17,452 nt of DNA from an uncultured Lachnospiraceae bacterium (lineage in GTDB: Bacteria > Bacillota > Clostridia > Lachnospirales > Lachnospiraceae): NCBI GenBank assembly GCA_910576815.1, contig CAJTKA010000053.1:1-17452 (forward strand). The letters are read 5' to 3'. The notes below the pieces were generated by a model. It did no database searches. It was given only the letters and a program-made list of their open reading frames with translations, and was not told the origin of the DNA. Each line of letters opens with the position of its first letter. The stretch's first letter is position 1. Positions 1 to 6,773 of the stretch are shown in pieces. The position numbers and the translations under genes were made by a program.

Positions 1-27
1 TTCTTTATCAATTTTTATTTTCGGCAA
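1..27 (-). CDS. 5' end of an unidentified leftward gene
   Basis: Only nine codons lie in the window. Reading leftward from a TTG start at 27-25 they give MPKIKIDKE with no stop. The start is supported by a GGAGGAG Shine-Dalgarno on the minus strand (41-35) seven bases away, and by a very good promoter further upstream (63-91). The peptide is too short to name a product; short basic N-termini like this occur in many families, including ferredoxins and regulators. The gene is divergent from everything to its right. Confidence 0.6.
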
Positions 28-62
28 AATAAAGCTCCTCCTTTTTTCTTAATCCGGTTTGT

Positions 63-91
63 ATTTTAACAAATTCAATTAGTTATGTCAA
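63..91 (-). promoter_or_regulatory. Promoter of the leftward gene at the left edge
   Basis: On the minus strand, TTGACA (91-86), a 17-base spacer and TAAAAT (68-63) form a near-consensus sigma-A promoter. The expected start of transcription is about 20 bases before the GGAGGAG ribosome binding site of the TTG-started gene. Confidence 0.75.
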
Positions 92-127
92 GATATTAGG
101 AATTGGAAGAGGATTCCGTAGTCGTAG

Positions 128-278
128 GCATTCTTGGGAATGTGTATAACTGGCTGTCTTATGGAATTGTGGGTAACTCTGTTTGCAGGACGTGGGAAAG
201 CTGCACTTTAGCTTTTCCATGTGCTGTGAATAGAGTTATCCATGATTCCATAGCCTGTTATGCACATTTCCACAATGC
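128..278 (+). repeat. 151-nt imperfect inverted repeat with G-U-rich pairing
   Basis: The arm at 128-201 pairs with 211-278 around a 9-base loop (202-210). The inner 41 positions (161-201 against 211-251) give 40 pairs and one G-G mismatch. Outside them come a 5-base bulge (156-160), a T-T mismatch at 151/256 and a further run of pairs to 128/278. Ten pairs read as G-U in plus-strand RNA (for example 168/244, 169/243, 184/228, 185/227, 192/220, 196/216) and none reads as A-C. That favours a structured plus-strand RNA, or a former perfect palindrome that decayed in a strand-biased way. No convincing protein is encoded here and no target-site duplication was seen. It may be a MITE-like element or an RNA gene. 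Confidence 0.75.
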
Positions 279-372
279 TTGTCTTTTGGTCTTTGGTTTC
301 TTTGGTTCGGAATAGTGTGGTGCTGGCGGTCTATCTCTTGTTTTCGGTTGCTTGCTTCTTTACCGTACATGA

Positions 373-534
373 GCATTATCTTTGGGCTTAAAGCAGTTTA
401 CCGGCCAGTTTTCTTCCGATTACCCGAAGATCATGGCGGCTGTGCTGATCACCATGGCGCCTATCGTGATTTTCTACTTTGCGTTCAGCAAGCAGATCAT
501 CAAGGGTATGGTAGCCGGTGCCGTGAAGGGCTAA
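373..534 (+). pseudogene. C-terminal remnant of a sugar ABC transporter permease (CUT1, MalG-type)
   Basis: Fifty-three codons run without a frameshift to a TAA at 532-534. They read ALSLGLKQFTGQ, then SSDYPKIMAAV, a hydrophobic last membrane helix, and the ending IIKGMVAGAVKG. This is the characteristic C-terminus of MalG-like inner-membrane subunits of CUT1 carbohydrate importers, normally about 280 residues long. The reading frame is closed by a TGA at 370-372, and the bases before it (279-372) do not resemble a permease in any frame I checked. There is no ribosome binding site. Only the 3' end of the gene and its terminator are left, so it should be non-functional. The codons are as biased as those of the ATPase gene at 4160, which suggests a once well-expressed gene and a fairly recent truncation. 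Confidence 0.75.
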
Positions 535-560
535 GAATTAAATAAAGCAGAGAGTGAAAG

Positions 561-592
561 ATCGGGGACAAAAATTGTTCCCGATTTTTTTG
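561..592 (+). terminator. Intrinsic terminator after the permease remnant
   Basis: ATCGGGGACA (561-570) pairs with TGTTCCCGAT (576-585), with one G-U pair, around the loop AAAAT (571-575). A run of T follows. It still sits about 25 bases after the stop codon of the permease remnant and insulates the copper operon from upstream transcription. Confidence 0.85.
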
Positions 593-600
593 TGTAAGAG

Positions 601-630
601 TTGACATATACCCAGATGGGGTATTATGAT
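601..630 (+). promoter_or_regulatory. csoR-copA promoter with an overlapping CsoR operator
   Basis: TTGACA (601-606) and TATGAT (625-630) are 18 bases apart. The spacer holds a 6-bp inverted repeat, ATACCC (608-613) and GGGTAT (619-624), separated by five bases. A G/C tract flanked by A/T in this form is typical of CsoR/RcnR-family operators. Apo-CsoR bound between the -35 and -10 boxes would block RNA polymerase, and Cu(I) binding would release it. The regulation is inferred from the family. Confidence 0.8.
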
Positions 631-718
631 ATTTGCATCGAATCCCTGTGTTCCGAGTAGGAAGCGGTTCGATTTTTACGAATTGGTTACTTAAATTTAT
701 AGAAACGGGAGAAAATAA

Positions 719-1042
719 ATGAGCGAAGAAAAAACAATTGCAGGCGATACCTGCGCGCAGTGCCGCCATAAGCAGACGCCGCGCGAGGCGGGAGAACAGA
801 AAAAACTACAGAGCCGTATCAATCGCATCATCGGACAGCTGAAGGGGATTCAGGGAATGATAGACGATAACCGCTATTGTGGGGATATTCTGATTCAGAT
901 CGGCGCGGTGGAGAGTGCCCTGCGCAGTTTGGGGTATGTGATCCTTGAGGATCATATGATGAGCTGCGTGGCCGAGAGTGTACAGCAGGGAGATACACAG
1001 ATCCTTGCGGAAGCGGTGGAGTTGATGAAGAAATTAAAATAA
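719..1042 (+). CDS. csoR: Copper-sensing repressor CsoR
   Basis: This 107-residue protein belongs to the CsoR/RcnR all-helical repressor family. The Cu(I) ligand set is visible: Cys54 (in NRYCGD) on helix 2, with His79 and Cys83 (in EDHMMSC), the C-H-C pattern of CsoR proper rather than the ligand sets of RcnR or CstR. Residues 27-48 (QKKLQSRINRIIGQLKGIQ) are the usual basic DNA-binding helix. The N-terminus carries an extra CAQCRH stretch at residues 12-17 that could bind metal but is not part of the known site. The start ATG follows a GGGAGA ribosome binding site. The gene is first in an operon with the copper ATPase and probably represses its own promoter through the operator at 608-624. 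The fit to the family is very good. Confidence 0.93.
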   Translation: MSEEKTIAGDTCAQCRHKQTPREAGEQKKLQSRINRIIGQLKGIQGMIDDNRYCGDILIQIGAVESALRSLGYVILEDHMMSCVAESVQQGDTQILAEAVELMKKLK

Positions 1043-1070
1043 CAGAAAATGCTCCTGTATGGAGGTAGAT

Positions 1071-3920
1071 ATGAAGACAGAAAAATATAACGTGACGGGC
1101 ATGACATGTGCGGCTTGCTCCGCACATGTAGAGAAGGCGGTGCGCGGTGTTGCCGGTGTTACGTCGGTCAGCGTAAACTTACTTATGAACAGTATGTTCG
1201 TTGACTATGAGGAGCCCGCGACGCAGACTTTGATTTGTCGGGCGGTGGAGAAGGCGGGGTACGGTGCGGCGCCAATAGGTGTGGGCGGTCATGGTATGGC
1301 GGGCAGAGGCTTGACGGATGCGGGAAGTCATGTGTCTGGCGGAAATGCCGTGTGCGGTTCGACTTGCGGTAGCAGCAGGATGGTAAACGGCGGCGCGCAG
1401 GACGCCTTCGCGGACCATGAGACGCCGAAGATGCGCAGACGGTTGATTGCATCCCTATGCCTGCTCCTTCCTTTGATGTATGTCTCTATGGGACATTTGA
1501 TGTGGGATTGGCCGCTCCCTGCCGCCTTTGCGGGAAATCCCTGGGCGATCGCCCTGTATCAGCTGCTTTTGACGGGGCTTGTAATGGTCATTAACCAGAA
1601 ATTTTTTATCAGCGGTTTTACGAGTCTTTTGCACCGCGCACCCAATATGGATGCTCTGGTTGCCCTTGGCAGCGGCGCGGCATTTGTGTACAGCACGGCA
1701 GTGATGTTTCGCATGGGCGCTTTTATGAGTGGAGGCGTCACGGGCACTGAGCAGGCGGAAGGTTACGTGATGGCAATGCACTGCCTGCACGACATGTATT
1801 TTGAGTCGGCGGCAATGATCCTGACCCTGATCACAGTGGGGAAGATGTTGGAAGCCTATAGCAAAGGTAAGACTACGAACGCGGTGCGCAGTCTGATGGC
1901 GCTTGCACCAAAGACCGCACACGTGATACGGGACGGGGAGGAGATCACGATCGCAGCTGAGGAGGTCGCGGTGGGCGATCTCTTTGTGGTGAAGCCGGGC
2001 GAGAGCATTCCCGTGGACGGTGAAGTGCTGGAAGGCGAGAGTGCGGTGAATGAGGCGGCTCTTACGGGCGAGAGCCTTCCTGTTGACAAGAGCGCAGGCG
2101 ACAGGGTCAGCGCGGCTACCCTCAACCAAAATGGCGCCTTGACCTGCAAGGCGACCCGCGTGGGGAGCGACACGACCTTGCAGCAGATCATTGCCATGGT
2201 CGAGGATGCGGTTGCCACCAAAGCGCCGATTGCGCAGATCGCGGACCGTGTGTCAGGCGTGTTTGTTCCCGTGGTGATTACCCTTGCTCTGATCACGGGG
2301 GCTGTTTGGCTGCTTGCCGGGGCGGGTGTGGGGAAAGCCTTATCCTATGCGATCAGTGTGCTGGTGATCAGCTGTCCCTGCTCGCTGGGGCTGGCGACGC
2401 CCGTGGCGATTATGGTCGGAAACGGCGTGGGCGCGGGACAGGGGATCCTCTTTAAGAATGCCACAGCCCTGGAGCAGACGGGGCGCACCGATTTTGTGGT
2501 GCTGGATAAGACGGGGACGGTGACGGAGGGGAAGCCGCGAGTCACGGATATCTGCCCGACGGCAGGCGTTTCCGAGGAGGAGCTTTTGCGCGTGGCGGCC
2601 TCTTTGGAGCAAAAGAGCGAGCATCCTTTGGCCCGCGCAGTCTGTGAGCGGGCGGCAGAAAAGGGAATCGTCGCAGGGGACATGTCAGAATTTCGCGCGC
2701 TGCCCGGCTGGGGTGTCGAGGGGATGCTGGGGCAAAGTCTTGGCGCGGATAGAGCGGACGGACAGAAGCAGCATTCCGACACGAGTGTGGTGGATGGAAG
2801 TGAGCAAATTGCTGGCGCGGACACGGGGGACGGGCGGGAGCGGGTCTCGGCTCTGGGCGGCAAGGCAGCGCTGCTTGCGGAACGGGGCTTACTGACGGAG
2901 GCAATGACCAAAGAGGGGGAGAAACTTTCGGCGGAAGGCAAGACGCCTCTTTATTTTGCGGCAGGGAATCAGCTTTTGGGTGTGATTGCCGTTGCGGATG
3001 TGGTGAAACCTGACAGTGCACAGGCGGTGGCGGAATTAAAAGCCATGGGATTACAGGTGGTGATACTGACAGGAGATAACAGGCGGACGGCGGCGGCCAT
3101 CGGTGCGCAGGTGGGAGTGGATGCCGTGCTGGCGGATGTTTTGCCCAATGACAAGGAAGCAGTGGTCAGGCAGCTTGCCGAAAGCGGCAGGGTGGCCATG
3201 GTGGGCGATGGGATCAACGATGCGCCCGCACTCACCAGAGCAGACGTTGGAATTGCGATCGGCGCAGGTGCGGATGTGGCTCTTGACGCGGCAGACGTGG
3301 TGCTGGTAAAATCAAAACTGACAGATGTGTCGGCTGCGGTTCGACTTTCCAGGCAGGTGCTGAAGAACATTCATGAGAATCTGTTCTGGGCATTCTTTTA
3401 TAACTGCATCGGGATCCCCGTGGCGGCGGGTGTGTTGGTTCCTCTGGCCGGGATCTCGTTAAATCCCATGTTTGCCGCGGCAGCTATGAGCCTGTCAAGT
3501 TTCTGCGTGGTCACAAACGCGTTGCGCTTAAACCTGTTTTCCGTGCGTTCCACGGCAAAGGACAGGCGGCGGGAAAAGACGGTAATGCCGGATTTTGTGC
3601 AAAATTTTGCAAAAGATGATAAACCGGAGCGGTTTGAGGGGATGGGAGCGGAGAAACAAAGCGCACAGGAATTGAAAATGGAAAATCATGATAAAGAAAG
3701 AGAGGAAAAAGTGATGGAGAAAATCTTAAATGTGGAAGGAATGATGTGTGGAAAGTGTCAGGCACACGTGGAGAAGGCGCTTGCGGGCGTGGAGGGCGTG
3801 ACAGGCGTTTCGGTAGATCTGGAGGCAAAAAAGGCCACTGTGACCTGCGAGAGCAGTGTTGCCGATGAGACGCTCTGCGCCGCTGTTGCGGAAGCGGGCT
3901 ACGAGGCGACGATGGCGTGA
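1071..3920 (+). CDS. copA: Cu(+)-exporting P1B-type ATPase with a C-terminal CopZ-like domain
   Basis: The protein pumps Cu(I) out of the cytoplasm using ATP. The ATG at 1071 is preferred over the in-frame ATG at 1059 because GGAGGT (1061-1066) lies in front of 1071; this gives 949 residues. In order: an N-terminal metal-binding domain with GMTCAAC (Cys13, Cys16); a Gly/His/Cys-containing linker (about 70-118); membrane helices; the actuator TGES at 332-335; the transport motif CPC at 435-437, followed by SLGLATP; the phosphorylated Asp479 in DKTGT; HP at 518-519; GDGIND at 712-717; and the Cu(I)-pump signatures YN in helix 7 and MSLSS in helix 8. A hydrophilic linker (about 827-881) leads to a second metal-binding domain, GMMCGKC (Cys893, Cys896). 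The N-domain has an extra segment of about 40 residues (about 555-595). The gene starts 28 bases after csoR and is presumably co-transcribed. No clear terminator follows it. Confidence 0.95.
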   Translation: MKTEKYNVTGMTCAACSAHVEKAVRGVAGVTSVSVNLLMNSMFVDYEEPATQTLICRAVEKAGYGAAPIGVGGHGMAGRGLTDAGSHVSGGNAVCGSTCGSSRMVNGGAQDAFADHETPKMRRRLIASLCLLLPLMYVSMGHLMWDWPLPAAFAGNPWAIALYQLLLTGLVMVINQKFFISGFTSLLHRAPNMDALVALGSGAAFVYSTAVMFRMGAFMSGGVTGTEQAEGYVMAMHCLHDMYFESAAMILTLITVGKMLEAYSKGKTTNAVRSLMALAPKTAHVIRDGEEITIAAEEVAVGDLFVVKPGESIPVDGEVLEGESAVNEAALTGESLPVDKSAGDRVSAATLNQNGALTCKATRVGSDTTLQQIIAMVEDAVATKAPIAQIADRVSGVFVPVVITLALITGAVWLLAGAGVGKALSYAISVLVISCPCSLGLATPVAIMVGNGVGAGQGILFKNATALEQTGRTDFVVLDKTGTVTEGKPRVTDICPTAGVSEEELLRVAASLEQKSEHPLARAVCERAAEKGIVAGDMSEFRALPGWGVEGMLGQSLGADRADGQKQHSDTSVVDGSEQIAGADTGDGRERVSALGGKAALLAERGLLTEAMTKEGEKLSAEGKTPLYFAAGNQLLGVIAVADVVKPDSAQAVAELKAMGLQVVILTGDNRRTAAAIGAQVGVDAVLADVLPNDKEAVVRQLAESGRVAMVGDGINDAPALTRADVGIAIGAGADVALDAADVVLVKSKLTDVSAAVRLSRQVLKNIHENLFWAFFYNCIGIPVAAGVLVPLAGISLNPMFAAAAMSLSSFCVVTNALRLNLFSVRSTAKDRRREKTVMPDFVQNFAKDDKPERFEGMGAEKQSAQELKMENHDKEREEKVMEKILNVEGMMCGKCQAHVEKALAGVEGVTGVSVDLEAKKATVTCESSVADETLCAAVAEAGYEATMA
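3701..3920 (+). other. Possible internal translation start for a free CopZ-like chaperone within copA
   Basis: In frame inside copA, the ATG at 3714 is preceded by AGAGGA at 3701-3706, seven bases away. Starting there would give a 68-residue protein, MEKILNVEGMMCGKCQAH and onward, the size and fold expected of a stand-alone CopZ copper chaperone. The preceding part of copA (roughly 3550-3700) encodes a charged linker unlike any P-type ATPase domain. An old copA stop and intergenic gap may have been read through, fusing two genes. Whether the short product is made is not known. Confidence 0.4.
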
Positions 3921-4159
3921 CGGACACCTGAAAATGCAGTACTTTGTGTATTATGCACAGGAAATGACTTTGTTATTGGTCAATTTGTCAGGCGCTTTCA
4001 AAAAAACAGTACAAAGTAAGCAATATTTACAATCGGACGGGAAATCTTTGTGGAATAGTGGTATAGCAAAGGCGGGAAAACTCCGCTATACTAAACTACA
4101 GATTAAATCATCCGTTCTTCTCGGATGAAATAAAAATAATACAAAAATAGGAGGCAATC
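3921..4159 (+). other. Intergenic region between copA and the sugar ATPase gene
   Basis: No gene is apparent in these 239 bases. An 8-bp inverted repeat (3940-3947 with 4011-4018) spans the first part. A half-conserved cre-like sequence lies on the minus strand at 4000-3986 (TTGAAAGCGC half). A stem-loop at 4060-4092 contains a TATACT that could be a -10 box (4087-4092), but no good -35 is paired with it. A hairpin CATCCG / CGGATG lies about 45 bases before the ATG. The promoter of the ATPase gene must be in here, but I cannot place it with confidence. Confidence 0.4.
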
Positions 4160-5269
4160 ATGGCAAGTTTATCTTTGAAGAATGTTTGCAAGGTTTATCC
4201 TAACGGATTCGAGGCAGTAAAGGATTTCAATCTTGAGATCGCAGATCAGGAGTTCATCATCTTCGTAGGACCTTCGGGCTGCGGTAAGTCCACCACCCTT
4301 CGTATGATCGCGGGTCTGGAAGACATTTCTTCCGGCGAGTTGAAGATCGGCGACAGAGTCGTTAACGACGTAGAGCCTAAGGACAGAGATATCGCAATGG
4401 TATTCCAGAACTACGCTCTGTACCCTCATATGTCTGTATACGATAACATGGCTTTCGGTCTGAAACTGAGAAAGGTGCCGAAGGATGAAATCGATAAGAT
4501 GGTAAAAGAGGCAGCTAAGATTTTGGATCTGACAGCACTTCTTGACCGTAAGCCGAAGGCTCTTTCCGGTGGTCAGAGACAGCGTGTGGCTATGGGTCGT
4601 GCAATCGTTCGTAATCCTAAGGTGTTCCTGATGGATGAGCCTCTTTCCAACCTGGATGCAAAGCTCCGTGTACAGATGCGTGTGGAGATCTCCAAGCTGC
4701 ATCAGAGACTGGGCACCACCATTATCTACGTAACACATGACCAGACAGAGGCTATGACCCTGGGTACCAGAATCGTCGTTATGAAGGACGGCGTGATCCA
4801 GCAGGTTGATACCCCTCAGAATCTGTATCAGAAGCCTCAGAATCTGTTCGTAGCAGGATTCATGGGTTCCCCGCAGATGAACTTCTTAGATGCGGTTGTT
4901 GAGCAGGCGGGCGATGTTGCAAACCTGAAGGTAGCAGGCCAGACCATTCCGCTGCCTCCCGCTAAGTCCAAGAAGCTGATTGACGGCGGCTATGTTGGCA
5001 AGACCGTGACCTTCGGTATCCGTCCTGAGGATGTTTATGATTCCGAGATGTTTATCGAGACCGCGAAGTGCGTGTTCGAGTCTACCATCAAGGTTTACGA
5101 GCTGCTTGGTGCAGAGGTTTACTTATACTTTGATCTGGCTGAGTTCCCGATCACTGCAAGGGTTGATTCCCGTACTACGGCGAGACCCGGCGATACCGTT
5201 AAGTTTGCTTTCGACGTTGAGAAGATTCATGTCTTCGACAAAGAGACAGAGCAGACCATCACCAACTAA
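4160..5269 (+). CDS. msmK: Carbohydrate ABC transporter ATPase, MsmK/UgpC/MalK type
   Basis: This 369-residue cytoplasmic ATPase energises CUT1 sugar importers. The nucleotide-binding domain shows Walker A GPSGCGKST (37-45), the Q-loop in VFQNYALYPHM (Gln83), the signature LSGGQ (135-139), Walker B VFLMDEP (155-161), the D-loop SNLDAK (163-168) and the H-loop His193. Residues from about 230 to the end form the OB/TOBE regulatory domain that marks the MalK group. AGGAGG precedes the ATG by five bases. No permease or binding-protein gene is adjacent, so it probably serves several importers in trans, as MsmK and MsiK do. The strong preference for a few codons suggests high expression. It is monocistronic: a terminator follows directly. 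The assignment to the family is certain; the exact symbol is a convention. Confidence 0.93.
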   Translation: MASLSLKNVCKVYPNGFEAVKDFNLEIADQEFIIFVGPSGCGKSTTLRMIAGLEDISSGELKIGDRVVNDVEPKDRDIAMVFQNYALYPHMSVYDNMAFGLKLRKVPKDEIDKMVKEAAKILDLTALLDRKPKALSGGQRQRVAMGRAIVRNPKVFLMDEPLSNLDAKLRVQMRVEISKLHQRLGTTIIYVTHDQTEAMTLGTRIVVMKDGVIQQVDTPQNLYQKPQNLFVAGFMGSPQMNFLDAVVEQAGDVANLKVAGQTIPLPPAKSKKLIDGGYVGKTVTFGIRPEDVYDSEMFIETAKCVFESTIKVYELLGAEVYLYFDLAEFPITARVDSRTTARPGDTVKFAFDVEKIHVFDKETEQTITN

Positions 5270-5283
5270 CAGAAATGATTTCA

Positions 5284-5313
5284 GGGGAGGGATGCGAAAG
5301 CACCCCTCCTTTT
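5284..5313 (+). terminator. Intrinsic terminator after the sugar ATPase gene
   Basis: GGAGGGATGC (5286-5295) pairs with GCACCCCTCC (5300-5309) around a GAAA tetraloop, with one A-C mismatch, and TTTT follows. The position, about 15 bases after the stop codon, fits a strong rho-independent terminator. Confidence 0.9.
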
Positions 5314-5315
5314 GC

Positions 5316-5399
5316 GCGTATAAGCAGAATCGGAACACGGCAGAGACAGGCGCCGGCATGCAAGCCGGGCTGTGACGGGTTATGACTCTGCTTATACGC
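5316..5399 (+). repeat. 13-bp perfect inverted repeat enclosing a second stem-loop
   Basis: GCGTATAAGCAGA (5316-5328) and TCTGCTTATACGC (5387-5399) are perfect inverted copies 58 bases apart. Between them a second stem can form, CCGGC with GCCGG around ATGCAA (about 5352-5367), flanked by ACAG and CTGT. The whole structure fills the gap between the terminator of the ATPase gene and the ribosome binding site of the PucR-type regulator. It could be a leader RNA of the regulator gene or a DNA site. It does not match a riboswitch class I know. Confidence 0.65.
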
Positions 5400-5420
5400 A
5401 AATAGAGGAGTATAACGCAT

Positions 5421-6509
5421 ATGATTTCAAGTCAGATTATTAAGGCCAGTATAGAGGAACTTGCTGCAATCTCTAAAATCGATATCGCAGTCTGGGATCT
5501 GGAGGGCAAGGAGGTGGCGGCCACTTTTGAGACGAAGGAGATTTCCCCAATGCTGATCACGGGTTTTGTGAATTCACCTGCCGACAGCCAGGTCGTCGGG
5601 ATGCATCACCTTCTTAAGGTTTTGGATGATGAGACGCCGCTCTTTGTTTTAGATGCCAAAGGGGGCGGTGAGGATAGCTACATGATTGGCAGGATCGCAG
5701 TCAGCCAGCTGCAGCATTTGATCACTGCTTATAAGGAGAGATATGACAGGAATAACTTTTTTCAAAATCTCCTCCTTGATAATATGCTGCTGGTGGATAT
5801 CTATAACCGCGCAAAAAAACTGCATATTGAAGCAACGCTGAGACGAGCGGTCTTTTTGATAGAGACGGATAAGGATAAGGACACTACGGCAATGGAACTT
5901 TTGAACGGGATGTTCAGTGTTCAATCCGGTGATTATATTACGGCGGTAGATGAAAGCAATGTCATTTTGATCAAGGCGCTTGCGCCGGAAGACGGCAGTG
6001 GCAGACTGGAGCAGATCGCGCAGACCATTACCGATATGATGAATATGGAAGCGATGCTCAATGTGCGTGTGGCTTATGGCACCATTGTGAGGGAGCTCAA
6101 GGAAGTTTCCAAGTCTTATAAAGAGGCTAAGATGGCACTTGATGTGGGTAAGATTTTTTATGCCGAGAAAAAAGTGACAGCTTATAGTACGCTGGGTATC
6201 GGCAGACTGATCTATCAGCTCCCGGTCAATCTGTGCAGAATTTTTATCGAGGAAATCTTTGGCTCCAATGTCCCGGCAGAGCTGGATGATGAGACGCTGG
6301 TTACCATCAATAAATTTTTTGAAAATAACCTGAATGTCTCCGAGACATCCAGGCAGCTCTTTGTGCACCGTAACACTTTGGTGTACCGCATCGAGAAGCT
6401 GCAAAAGAGTACGGGACTTGATATTCGTGTGTTCGATGATGCTTTGACGTTTAAGATCGCGCTGATGGTAGTCAATTATATGCGCTATCTGGATTCGTTG
6501 AACTATTAA
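5421..6509 (+). CDS. PucR/CdaR-family transcriptional regulator
   Basis: This 362-residue protein has the layout of sugar-diacid/purine-type regulators. Residues 1 to about 125 look like an N-terminal sensory region; residues about 140-250 fit the degenerate GGDEF-like middle domain of the family; residues about 302-350 are the C-terminal PucR helix-turn-helix (NNLNVSETSRQLFVHRNTLV, then YRIEKLQKSTGLDI). The HRNTL.YRI core is diagnostic. GAGGAG lies ten bases before the ATG, a longish spacing. The gene follows the msmK-type ATPase gene in the same direction but is separated from it by a terminator and a structured leader, so it likely has its own control. Because of its neighbour I infer a role in carbohydrate uptake. 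The effector is unknown. Confidence 0.85.
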   Translation: MISSQIIKASIEELAAISKIDIAVWDLEGKEVAATFETKEISPMLITGFVNSPADSQVVGMHHLLKVLDDETPLFVLDAKGGGEDSYMIGRIAVSQLQHLITAYKERYDRNNFFQNLLLDNMLLVDIYNRAKKLHIEATLRRAVFLIETDKDKDTTAMELLNGMFSVQSGDYITAVDESNVILIKALAPEDGSGRLEQIAQTITDMMNMEAMLNVRVAYGTIVRELKEVSKSYKEAKMALDVGKIFYAEKKVTAYSTLGIGRLIYQLPVNLCRIFIEEIFGSNVPAELDDETLVTINKFFENNLNVSETSRQLFVHRNTLVYRIEKLQKSTGLDIRVFDDALTFKIALMVVNYMRYLDSLNY

Positions 6510-6515
6510 AGTAGT

Positions 6516-6538
6516 TGCATTTTTTCGATGCGTTTTTT
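6516..6538 (+). terminator. Weak possible terminator after the PucR-type regulator
   Basis: GCAT (6517-6520) and ATGC (6528-6531) form a short stem, with one more U-G pair, followed by six T at 6533-6538. The stem is too short for a confident call. Confidence 0.35.
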
Positions 6539-6597
6539 GTTCTTTGAAATAGGCATAATTTTCTCCCGGACGGCATATATTGTAACGATGGTATGAG

Positions 6598-6773
6598 GCG
6601 TTACCTTCGCAAGAAGATGTTCAGGTTTAGGAGGATGATCAAAAAATCACATTGATATGCTGATTTTTTGATTGCGAGTTTGTATAAAGCTACAAACTCG
6701 ATGATCGCAGACGAGAATTTGAGATTCTCGTCGCGTGCCTTCGCAGAAAGATGCTCAGGCAAAGGAGGAGATT
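6598..6773 (+). repeat. Duplicated ribosome-binding segment flanking three tandem hairpins (leader of the DUF6128-like gene)
   Basis: A segment of about 36 bases occurs twice, at 6598-6636 and 6733-6770. Both copies contain CCTTCGCA, AAGATG, TCAGG and AGGAGGA; most differences are transitions. Only the second copy has a start codon at a workable distance (6774). Between them lie three perfect stems. ATCAAAAAATCA (6638-6649) pairs with 6661-6672. CGAGTTTGTA (6675-6684) pairs with 6691-6700 around TAAAGC. GACGAGAAT (6710-6718) pairs with 6724-6732. This fills the leader of the following gene almost completely. No promoter could be placed; TATATT at 6576-6581 lacks a good -35. Confidence 0.7.

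Noticed and set aside
128..278. A replication origin based on the two DnaA-box matches
   Set aside because: The two matches are one inverted repeat, no AT-rich unwinding region or dnaA/dnaN gene is present, and the other candidate boxes have mismatches.
103..545. Reading frames of 70 and 88 codons in the first 550 bases
   Set aside because: They run through the inverted repeat or read the permease remnant out of frame; none has a ribosome binding site or a recognisable domain.
1179..2941. Long minus-strand frames opposite copA (up to 224 codons)
   Set aside because: They are shadows of a GC-rich gene: basic, His/Arg-rich low-complexity translations with no ribosome binding site.
3986..4000. 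CcpA (cre) operator before the sugar ATPase gene
   Set aside because: Only the TTGAAAGCG half fits; the second half is off by several bases, so it is mentioned only as cre-like.
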